A DNA stretch of 64,000 nt, taken from Salinilacustrithrix flava. Its GTDB lineage: Bacteria > Actinomycetota > Acidimicrobiia > Acidimicrobiales > Salinilacustritrichaceae. Shown here piece by piece: positions 17,013 to 25,300 of this stretch; the stretch's first letter is position 1, and every line of letters starts with the position of its first letter. Location: the NCBI RefSeq assembly GCF_041228405.1, contig NZ_CP133888.1:1364001-1428000 (forward strand), in the 5' to 3' direction. Under the pieces are notes generated by a model. The model saw nothing but the letters and a program-made list of their open reading frames with translations. It was not told where the DNA came from and ran no database searches. The position numbers were made by a program, and so were the translations under genes.

Positions 17013-18179
17013 TCAGAAGCCCGGAAGTCGTGATTGCCCTGCGGTCTCGTAGGGGTCTTCCTCGGGCCGGGGCGGGCGCTGCTCACGGATCGAGTTCCAC
17101 GTGGCGCGCAGGTCGTCTGTCGGGAGGTAGGTGCGCCCGCGCTTCTCGCCTTTGGGAGCCAGGAGCCCTGCGTCGACCAACGCCTTGAGGTCGCGCGTCG
17201 CTGTGTCGTCGGAGATCTCCTCGCCGGCGCCGTCGAGGACGAGCTTCTTGTAGAGCGACCGCTGCAGTCGCCAGCCGCGAGCGGCATCGCACAGCGCGGC
17301 GACGCCGCGGTCGGGAACGCCCCGCTCGCGGGCGAGCCGTTCGCAGCGGTCCCAGAGGGCGTCGGTCTCGTGGATGCGGCGTTGGAGGGTGCGGGCCTGG
17401 CGGAAGTGGGCGGTCAGGATGAACTGGATCCAGGGGCGGGTGTCGCGTCCGGGACTCCACGCGCCGTGGGCGACCTCGGTCAGGACGGCGTAGTACCGGT
17501 CGGTGTTCCGGCCGAGGTACTCCTCGACGCTCGAGAAGACCGGCGAGAGGACGCCGGCGCTGGCGAGGACGTAGGACTGCAGGCAGCGGGCCATGCGTCC
17601 GTTGCCGTCGGAGAAGGGGTGGATCAGCGTCAGGTTGAGGTGCGCCATGGCGGCCCGGACGAGGACGTCGCCGGTGTCGTCGTTGATCGACGCGACGAGC
17701 TCGTCGATGAGGGGCTCGACCACCTCCCGGTCAGGTGCTTGGTAGACGACATCGCCGTCTTGGTTCTCCACCCAGATGGCACCCGGCCGCCATTGGCCAG
17801 GGTGCTTGGCGAGGTCGTACTTCAGCAGCATGAAGTGGAGCCCCCGCAGCAGCGACGCGTCGACCGCCGGGGGGTTGCCGGCCAGCTGCAGGACGTAGGT
17901 CATGGCATCCCGGTAGCCGGCGATCGCCGCAGTGGTCTCGGCATCGGCATCGAGGGGTTCTTCGCCCTCGATGACGGCGGCGACATCCTCGACGGAGGCG
18001 TGGTAGCCCTCGATGCTGTTCGAGCCCTGGACGGCGCGCGCGAACGTCGCTCGCCGCAGCGTGCCGGTCCAGCGCCGAGGCTCTGCAAGGAAGAAGCGAA
18101 GTTCGCGTCGCTGCTCCTCGATGCGCTCGAGCACGGCGAGATCAGCGTCCCGCAGCACCGGAGGTCGGTAGATGTCCAC
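17013..18179 (-). CDS. Fic family AMP-transferase-like protein with N-terminal inhibitory motif and C-terminal winged helix
   Basis: A 388-residue Fic protein. The catalytic loop HPFSDGNGRMAR is complete (His187, Gly192, Asn193, Arg195, Arg198). The autoinhibitory (S/T)xxxE(G/N) motif is present upstream in the same chain as SNSIEG (Ser53, Glu57, Gly58), so this is a class II Fic protein. The C-terminal region (about 280-380) looks like a winged helix (DDTATRDLKALVDAGLL). Fic enzymes transfer AMP, or sometimes other phosphate groups, to a hydroxyl of a target protein; the target is unknown. The GTG start is supported by a promoter ending 6 nt upstream. There is no partner antitoxin gene, as expected for class II. 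The gene is intact amid damaged neighbours. Confidence 0.88.
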   Translation of the reverse strand: MDIYRPPVLRDADLAVLERIEEQRRELRFFLAEPRRWTGTLRRATFARAVQGSNSIEGYHASVEDVAAVIEGEEPLDADAETTAAIAGYRDAMTYVLQLAGNPPAVDASLLRGLHFMLLKYDLAKHPGQWRPGAIWVENQDGDVVYQAPDREVVEPLIDELVASINDDTGDVLVRAAMAHLNLTLIHPFSDGNGRMARCLQSYVLASAGVLSPVFSSVEEYLGRNTDRYYAVLTEVAHGAWSPGRDTRPWIQFILTAHFRQARTLQRRIHETDALWDRCERLARERGVPDRGVAALCDAARGWRLQRSLYKKLVLDGAGEEISDDTATRDLKALVDAGLLAPKGEKRGRTYLPTDDLRATWNSIREQRPPRPEEDPYETAGQSRLPGF

Positions 18180-18185
18180 TCACGC

Positions 18186-18215
18186 AGGCTACGGGCGGCC
18201 TGCGCAGTATGTCGA
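18186..18215 (-). promoter_or_regulatory. promoter of the Fic gene, leaderless
   Basis: On the minus strand a TCGACA -35-like box (18210-18215) and TAGCCT -10 box (18186-18191) are separated by 18 bases. The GTG start follows the -10 by 6 nt. This is one of the most complete promoters in the window. Confidence 0.55.
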
Positions 18216-18329
18216 TAAGTAATCGGGGTACCGGCCCGATATCCCGAACGGTATGCGGGACGACCCGACCCGAGCCGTATCAGTAGCGTTCCGGTGACCG
18301 TCCCCGTGTACGCATCGGTCCCATCGGCG

Positions 18330-18964
18330 CTAATCGGAGACCGAACGCTTGATGATCCGGGCCACCGCCTCCCACCGCTCCTGAGCTTCGGGGCTTCCCG
18401 CGGGGGCGTCGGTGCCGACGAACCCTTCGACCCAGACCGACGACGCGGGTCCTTCGAGCCAGAGCTCGCCGCCATCCAATCCTCGATCGCCAGGGGTCCA
18501 GGCTCCATCGACCGCCCCGACCTCCTCGAGGCTCCCGAAGCCACCGCCGAAGTGTTCGGCGATGCCCCGGTCGACGAGGTCCTGGAACCGGTTCGTGCCC
18601 GACAGCTCCGATTCATGGGGCACTTCGACGACCAGGAAGTCGGCGAAGGTCGTCGGAGCCGCCTCCCGGTACAGACAGACGGTGCCGAAGGTGGTTCTGC
18701 GCTCCTCCACCTCATCGAGCCGTGTGCCGACGGCGGTTGCGAGGACGTCACTGTCGTCGCACGGCCCGTCGGCTGCCGGAGCGAACTCGCGTGGGTCGAG
18801 ATCGTTCTCCGGGAAAGGACATGTCCGGTCGCGCCGGCACCCTCGATCAGCAGTTCGTCCACCGTCAGGTCGTCCGAGGGGGCATCCGAAGGCCGTGCCG
18901 GCACGAGAACCCCGGTTGCGAGGAGCACTCGAGTCCGCCGGACGCTCCAACTTGCATTGGCCAT
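18330..18964 (-). pseudogene. frameshifted secreted protein, unknown family
   Basis: Two minus-strand frames appear to be pieces of one gene. From ATG 18964 one frame reads a basic, signal-like start (VRRTRVLLATGVLVPA) and an acidic segment up to about 18820. A second frame, shifted by one base, continues from about 18825 to the stop at 18330 with gene-like composition (CPFPENDLDPREF, FADFLVVEVPHESEL). Neither frame alone makes a sensible full protein: the second runs upstream into implausible Arg/Gly-rich sequence. The second part, about 165 residues, has paired cysteines and no recognised domain. A natural frameshift or a sequencing error could each explain this. It sits between the Fic gene and the TrmO remnant. 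Confidence 0.45.
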
Positions 18965-19097
18965 GTGAAGTCACTCCCCCGCCCCCTTTCAGCCGCCACG
19001 GACCGAAGAGGGTCACTCATGGAAGGCGTTGCGACGTCGGAAGGTCCCGGCAAGGGCCTGCTCGGGAAGACTCGTCGACTCATCGCCGTGCCCAATC

Positions 19098-19119
19098 CGT
19101 GCCCAAAGCAGTGGGCACG
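19098..19119. repeat. inverted repeat at the end of the TrmO remnant
   Basis: CGTGCCCA and TGGGCACG form an 8-bp perfect stem with a 6-base loop, exactly where similarity to TrmO stops. It may be a terminator or a scar of the rearrangement that truncated the gene. The bases to its left (18965-19097) hold nothing recognisable. Confidence 0.45.
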
Positions 19120-19239
19120 AGGGTCGATGGCGGTCAGCCACGCATCGGGTGCTCCCTCGTCGGCTTGCCGGGGTGCGTCGTCCACGCTCCGCAGCTCGGA
19201 GTCGACGCGACCGATCGGGTGGAAGTCGAAGACGCTCAT
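19120..19239 (-). pseudogene. N-terminal remnant of TrmO/TsaA-type tRNA methyltransferase
   Basis: The first 40 codons from ATG 19239 match the N-terminus of the TrmO (TsaA/YaeB) family closely: FDFHPIGRV, then APRQADEGAPDAW, the segment that precedes the SAM-binding core. After Asp-Pro at about 19120 the similarity stops and the frame continues as unrelated sequence. TrmO methylates N6-threonylcarbamoyladenosine-37 in tRNA; this fragment lacks nearly all of the enzyme and cannot be functional. Its ATG overlaps the stop of the AfsR-like gene in an ATGA tetranucleotide, so the intact ancestor was probably translated in an operon with that regulator. Confidence 0.6.
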
Positions 19240-22145
19240 CGGTCGACAGTCAACCGGAGAGCGAACCGCTCGGCGTCGGTACCGAGCGCCAGCTCCGCAG
19301 CGAGGGCGGGGTCGGCCTCGTCGACGCACCCGGCCTCGTCTTCGATGCGCGCGAGCTCGAACGGCCAACCCGCGGCGTGGGACCTGGCATAGCCGAGCAG
19401 GCGTGCCAAGGTCTTGGTGTCGTCCACGGCCCTCAGCACCGAGGCAGTGACGTCCATGGCGAACCAGTGGACCGCCGGGTTTATCGGACCGCCGTCACCC
19501 GAGATGGCGCGGCGGCAACGGTCGAGCGCGACCTCGTGGTCGTCACGGAGCAGCGCAGCACCGGCGAGGAGGGCGTCGCCACCCGCGACGAAAGACGCGT
19601 CGCCCTCGTCGCCGGCGTAGTGGCTCAGCCGGCGCCCGAGCCTTGCCGCCTCGTCGGCGTCGTGGCGCAGCAGGGCGGTGCGGCCGAGACCGAAGATGGC
19701 CAGCTCCTCGTAGCTGCCCACTCGCCGGTCGGACAGCGCACGCAGCTCCCGATAGCTGCGCTCGGCCCGATCGAGATCCAGGAGGTAGGTGCTCGCAGCC
19801 GCCAAGCCGGACAGGCACGCCATCTCGCTGCCCCGGTCGCCCCGCTCGCGGCTGAGGCGGGCCCCGTCGGTGAACGCCGTCCTGGCGGCCTCGAACTTGC
19901 CGGTGCGCAGCAAGAACGCACCTCGGTTCTGGTGCACGAGCCCCCGGTGCTCGGCGACCCCCAAGGTGTCGAGCTCCCTCCGGTATCGACGGGCTGCGTC
20001 GATGTCGCCCCGGCTGCCGGCATCGCCGGCGAGCACGAGTAGGGCGGCCCGCAATCCCCAGGGAGCGTCGAGGGGGCGCAGCATCTCCACCGCTCGCTCG
20101 GCGAGCGCGCGCGCCGTCCGGGATTGGTGCATCTGGGCTCGGCCGCCCGCTTCCATGGCGAGCAGGTTCCCGATCAGCACCGCTTCCTGGGGATGTGCAT
20201 GCTCGAACGCGGACCGGGCGCGCTCCCAGTGGCGGACGGCTTCGGCGGGTCGGCCGACGAATCGCAGGTGGACGAACACCGTGGAGAGGTCGAGCAGGGT
20301 CGACGCGTCGAGCCGGTCCAGCGCATGGGTCCAGGCAGCGACCGCGTTCGGCAGCTCCTCGGCCACCAGCCCGACGAGGTGCTGGTGATCGGGGCCGAAG
20401 ACACGTTCGGTCCAGTCGACGACAGCCTCGCGGTACCAGGCGGTGTGGCGTTCGAGGGTGGCCGCTTCCTCGATCGCGTCAGCGGCCAGCAGCTCGCGGG
20501 TGAACGCCAGCACCAGCGGGTGCCGGTCGTAGCGGCCGTTGGGCGAGACGCGGAGGAGGGAGGCGCGGGTCAGCGAGGACAGCACCCCCAAGCTCGCCCC
20601 GGCCACGGCGGTCGCCGCCTCACGTCGGAAGCCGCCCTGGAAGACAGCGAGCCGGCGCATGACCGACTGCTCCTCCGCGCTGAGGCGGGACCACGACTGC
20701 TCGAAGACGACCCGGATGCTTCGATGCCGGTCGTCGACATCCGCGTCCGGCCTCGCCAGGAGGTCGAGGTCGGCGCCGATCTCCTCCACGAGGTCCGAGA
20801 CGGGGAGCACATCGACCCAGGCCGCTGCGAGCTCGAGCGCGAGCGGGCTGCCTTCCGTGAGCGCGCACAGCGCGTCGACCGCGTCCCGTTCACCGTCCAG
20901 GCGCACACGGGGATCGACCCGACGAGCGCGGTCGACGAAGAGCCGGGCGGCGTCCGAACGCGCGCCACCGGCGTCGGGACGAGCGGGCCCGCCCAGACCG
21001 GTCAGCGGGAAGTTCGCCTCGCCCTCGACCCGGAGCCGTGCCCGCGAGGTGACCACGAGCACCGGCCCGTCGCCGCGGAGCAGCGCTGTCGTGACGCCGG
21101 CCGCGCCCTCGATGTCGGTCACGTCGTCGAGGACGATCAGCATGCGGCGGCCGTCCAACTGCCCGGCGAGGTGATCGGCCGGCCGGCCCCCCTCGTCCTG
21201 CACCGGCGCGGCGCCGACCGCTTCGGTGATGCGGGCCAGCATCTCCTCGGTCGTTCCGATGTCGGCGAGGGGCACGACGCAGACGCCGTCGGCGAAGCGG
21301 GCCATGGTCGCCGCCCGGTGCGCGAGCTCCAGCGCCAGGCGCGACTTGCCCACGCCACCGAACCCGGTGATGGTCACCAGCCGGTGCTCGTCGGTGTCCA
21401 ACAGCGCGCTGAGCCGGGTCAGCTCGGCGACACGGCCCACGAACGAGGTCCGGGGCACGGGGAGCGCGCTCGACGTCGTGCGTCGCTCGGAGGCTCGCAA
21501 CCGTGCGTCGGCCGCGGCGCTGGTCGGGGCCAACGGCAGCTCGAAGGGCGCCGCGTCGAGCCGGACGTCGTTGGCGAGCGGGCTGCGTGCCGCGAGCAGG
21601 ACGGTGTGGAGGCGCAGCAGCATCGCCGGGTCGGGGTCGGCCACCCGCCCGAGCCCGTGCGCCAGCTCGCCCAGCTCGGTTGCCGAGCTCCGGTCCCGGT
21701 CGGCGATGAGCGCCTCGGCGCGATCGACCAGCGCGCCGCGCAGACGGCTGGCGAGGTTCTCCCTGGTGTCGTAGAGCCACTCCTCGAGCTCGTGGCCCAG
21801 GTTGCGGAGCGACACGTCCGCGAGGAACGGCGCGGCGTGGAGCGCCAGTGCCGACGCCAGGTCGCCCGCGTCGAGCGCATCGAGCAGGTCGTGGACGTCG
21901 GTACGGATCGACGTCGCGACGCGGTCTCGGTCGGCGGAGACCACGCCGGGGACCGCTCGGCGCAGCTGGCTGAGCGCCTGCGACAGCTGGTTGCGGGGGT
22001 CGGCGGCCCGAGCCCAGAAGACGCGGCTGAGCCGTCCCCGTTCCTGAGGACCCTCGAGGGCCAGGTAGGCCAGCAGCACGAGGGGCTTCGGTTGCCGCAG
22101 CGCGCTGCCGGGAAGCTCGAGTCCGCCCAGGGTCCGCAGCCGCAT
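19236..22145 (-). CDS. AfsR/SARP-like regulator: winged helix, BTAD, NB-ARC ATPase, TPR tail
   Basis: The 969-residue product starts with a short winged-helix-like DNA-binding region (about 1-65; LVLLAYLALE and LSQALSQLRR). A bacterial transcriptional activator domain follows (about 75-200). A signalling NTPase then has Walker A GFGGVGKS near residue 265 and Walker B RMLIVLDDV. Helical TPR-like repeats rich in Ala, Arg and Leu fill the C-terminal third. These STAND-type activators switch genes, often secondary metabolism or cell-surface genes, in response to an unknown ligand. ATG 22145 is chosen because the wing begins there and a TACGTT box lies 7 nt upstream. It diverges from the 1954-residue secreted protein gene, a likely target. 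Confidence 0.85.
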   Translation of the reverse strand: MRLRTLGGLELPGSALRQPKPLVLLAYLALEGPQERGRLSRVFWARAADPRNQLSQALSQLRRAVPGVVSADRDRVATSIRTDVHDLLDALDAGDLASALALHAAPFLADVSLRNLGHELEEWLYDTRENLASRLRGALVDRAEALIADRDRSSATELGELAHGLGRVADPDPAMLLRLHTVLLAARSPLANDVRLDAAPFELPLAPTSAAADARLRASERRTTSSALPVPRTSFVGRVAELTRLSALLDTDEHRLVTITGFGGVGKSRLALELAHRAATMARFADGVCVVPLADIGTTEEMLARITEAVGAAPVQDEGGRPADHLAGQLDGRRMLIVLDDVTDIEGAAGVTTALLRGDGPVLVVTSRARLRVEGEANFPLTGLGGPARPDAGGARSDAARLFVDRARRVDPRVRLDGERDAVDALCALTEGSPLALELAAAWVDVLPVSDLVEEIGADLDLLARPDADVDDRHRSIRVVFEQSWSRLSAEEQSVMRRLAVFQGGFRREAATAVAGASLGVLSSLTRASLLRVSPNGRYDRHPLVLAFTRELLAADAIEEAATLERHTAWYREAVVDWTERVFGPDHQHLVGLVAEELPNAVAAWTHALDRLDASTLLDLSTVFVHLRFVGRPAEAVRHWERARSAFEHAHPQEAVLIGNLLAMEAGGRAQMHQSRTARALAERAVEMLRPLDAPWGLRAALLVLAGDAGSRGDIDAARRYRRELDTLGVAEHRGLVHQNRGAFLLRTGKFEAARTAFTDGARLSRERGDRGSEMACLSGLAAASTYLLDLDRAERSYRELRALSDRRVGSYEELAIFGLGRTALLRHDADEAARLGRRLSHYAGDEGDASFVAGGDALLAGAALLRDDHEVALDRCRRAISGDGGPINPAVHWFAMDVTASVLRAVDDTKTLARLLGYARSHAAGWPFELARIEDEAGCVDEADPALAAELALGTDAERFALRLTVDR

Positions 22146-22152
22146 GCGGCCG

Positions 22153-22158
22153 AACGTA
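22153..22158 (-). promoter_or_regulatory. candidate -10 box (TACGTT), leaderless start of AfsR-like gene
   Basis: On the minus strand TACGTT ends 7 nt before ATG 22145. The rest of the 182-base divergent gap would hold the opposing promoter and any operator. Confidence 0.45.
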
Positions 22159-22327
22159 GGACGTCGTCGTGCCCCGGCTCCTGTCGTGCTGCGCTGCGTG
22201 GCGATGCCGCTACATCGCGCGCCACAGCTACAGGGTCGGTACAGGGGTGCTCGGGAAGCATCGACCACCGCCGGCCGGAGCGGGATCTCCGGTCGGTTCG
22301 ACGATCGCCCAGCGGAGAGCAGCAGCC

Positions 22328-25300
22328 ATGCATCGCACCCCAGCACCTCGACGCGCCCGCCACTGCCGACCCGAAGATCGTGGGGTGCAGCGCCGCCCGC
22401 GCCTCGTCGCGCTGGTGGCCGCGGTGGTGCTGCTGACCGCCCTGCCCGTGAGCCAGCAGGCCGCGGCCATCGATCCGTTGCCGGACAGCGCGCCGGAAGT
22501 GGGTGACTCGGTCATCGCCAGCTACTGGTCCGAGCCCGAGTTCCTGCTCACCGCGGGGGCCGAGCGCTGGAACGTCCGGAACAGCCCCGATGGAACGGTG
22601 GTCGCCGCCTACGACAAGCCCGAGGGCGCGATCGACGACGGGTACATGGCCACCGGCCGCTTCGCGCCGCAGCAGCCGCTGACCGGTGGCGGGGTGCTCG
22701 ACGTCAGCGTCCTGCACGCCGCGTACGAGCGGTCGCAGTCGTGGGCCTTCATCCGCAAGGACGACGGCACCGCCGAGGTGGTCGGCCCGATGGAGCAGGG
22801 ATGGCCCCGTCGCTACCTGCTGCAGATCTCCGGCGAGGCGATCGTGGGTGGCACGGTCAGCGCCGACGAGGGCACGGCCGGCAGCGAGGTGCCCATCGCC
22901 GCAGTCGTGACCGACGCCGGTCGGCTCCTCGAGTTCCGGGGCGACGCCCAGACCGGCACCACCTACCGCGCCGAGGTCGTCACCTCGGCGGTCGGCTCCC
23001 CCGTCGCGGCCGTGGGGCGGATGTTCACCGGCTTCGAGCGCTCCGACGAGCTGCAGGCCTCCAGTGGGTTCGCCGAGGGCGACGGCAGCCACGGGGAGAG
23101 CGCCGACGTGCTCACCGTGCTGCTCGATTCCGGCGACGTCGTCCCGCTGCGACGGAGCGGTTCGGCGCTCGACTCGTGGATCGAGATGGACGAGCTCGCC
23201 GTCGAGCTCACCGATGACGAGAAGACGGTGCTCGCCGGGGTCGCCCATCCCATCCTCGACTTCGACGTGCTCTGCGCGGTCGACGTCACCAACGAGCAGG
23301 GTTCGACCACCGGTCGCGTCGGGCCGGTCTCGGCCGCGCTCGGGTGCCGGCAGGCGACGGTCGACGGCCTCCAGCAGCCGAGCATGGGGCGCTTCGTCGT
23401 GGCGGCCGGCGTGGACGCTCCCTCCGACCGGTTCGGCAGCGCCTACGGGTCGGTCTGGGCCCACCAGGTGGTCGACCTGCGGGAGCGGGTCAACAACACC
23501 GTCACCATCGTGAAGCGCGTGCGCCAGCCGACCGAGGCCTGCACCTTCCTGGACGCGCCGGACGACAGCCTCCGTCCGGGTGCGTTCGACATCCGCACCA
23601 CGGCCGCGCAGACCGTCGTCGGGTGCGTCAGCGAGGACAGCTTCTCCGCCGACCGGATCGAGACGACCACCTTCCGGTCACCCGCCGTGCCCACGAACTC
23701 CTACTTCACGCCCTCGACCGACCCGCAACCGATCAACGAGGACAGCTGGGACACCGTCAACACGGCGATCGAGCGGACGACCGTCGACGCCCTCGCCGGG
23801 GAGGATGTCACGGTCGAGACCCGCACCTACACCGACATCACCGCGCCCACCGTGCAGCTCCAGTTCCCGTGCAACCGGTTGCTGGCCCGGCCCATCGGGG
23901 GTCAGCGCGAGTTCGCCGAGTGTCGCCGTGACGAGAGCTTCGCCCCGTCGGATGGGCTGCTCGACCTCGCCGACCCCATCCCGGGCATGGCCCCCGACCA
24001 CCGGGTGGCGCTCACGGTGGCCGGCTACGGGAACGTGGAGGGCGAGCCGGGCGTGTTCGTGTCCCTGGTCCGCCCCGGTGACGCCGAATCCGGCGATCCC
24101 ACCGCGGACCAGGGCCTGCTCGGGGAGGACCTCCTGTGGACGGTGGAGCCGGCTCGGCTGCTCGCCGACGACCTCGAGCGGATCCGGTCCACGCCGTCGG
24201 AGGTCGACCTCGACGCGCTCGACCGCTTCGAGGTGGGCGACCCGGCCACGGCGCCGCCGGCGCTGCTGACCGAGATCCCCCGGCCGGGGCGCACCCCGAT
24301 CACGATCCGCATCCAGAGCGAACCGGATCTGGAGACCGCCGCCGGTCTCCCGATCGCGGTGCTGCAGGCGCCGCCGACGGTCGCCGGCCTCGGCCAGCAG
24401 GCCACGTTCACGCCCGAGTTCGCGTCGACCGAGGGGTCGTCGTCCGCGACCGCCCAGTCCCGGTCGTCGCGCATCGGCGCGCACGTCGGCTTCGAGGTCA
24501 CCGCCACGGCCGGCGTCGGCTTCCTCGGCAACAACGCCCGCGCTGGTGGGGGCGTCGCCGTCGGGTACGAGTTCATGAACGAGGTCGAGCAGTCGATCGA
24601 GAACATCGTCGAGTTCGAGAAGACCGAGAGCTACGGGGGGTCGTTCGCCGACCACACCGTCGTCACCACCTCGCGCTCGGAGTACGTCTACCAGGCCATC
24701 GTGGAGGAGGACGCGACCGGCCTGGCCACCGGCTCGTCCTTCGAGTACCGCATCCCGGCCGGTGTCGTGAACCAGTCGCGACCGCTGTCCGACCTCGAGG
24801 CCACCGACCCGCGTCTCTACGGGCCGGACGGCCTGTACCGCCCGATGCTCGACCGACTGGTCGGGAACGTCGTCATCGGCAACCCCGGCTCGTATCCGTC
24901 CGGGGAGGGCAGCTCCGAACCCACCACGGTGCTCGCAGACAACGGCGGCGTCTGCCTCGGCGGCTACGCCGCCGCGGACGATCCCACGCCCACGCCCGGT
25001 GAGCTGCCCGACCTCGCGCCGGTCGAGAACCCGTACTACTCGAGCCCGCCGCCGAACCCGGTGGGTCCCAGCATCCTGACCTCGGAGCCGCACGTGGTGT
25101 CGCTGGGCAACGACCTCACCGAGGGCGCGTCGATCGCGCTCACGAGCGCGACGGCCTCGTCGCTGGTCACGTCCAAGAGCCACGACTTCATGATCGAGGG
25201 CATCGCCAAGGTCGAGTCCGAGGTGAGCAGCGGCGGGTCGGCGAAGATCGAAGCCGAGTTCCGTGCTGGGATCGACGGCGGCTTCAGCCTCGGCAACGGC

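Noticed and set aside
18865..19119. Extension of the TrmO fragment to a 167-residue protein
   Set aside because: Family similarity ends at about 19120; the rest is unrelated and overlaps the frameshifted gene's 5' end.
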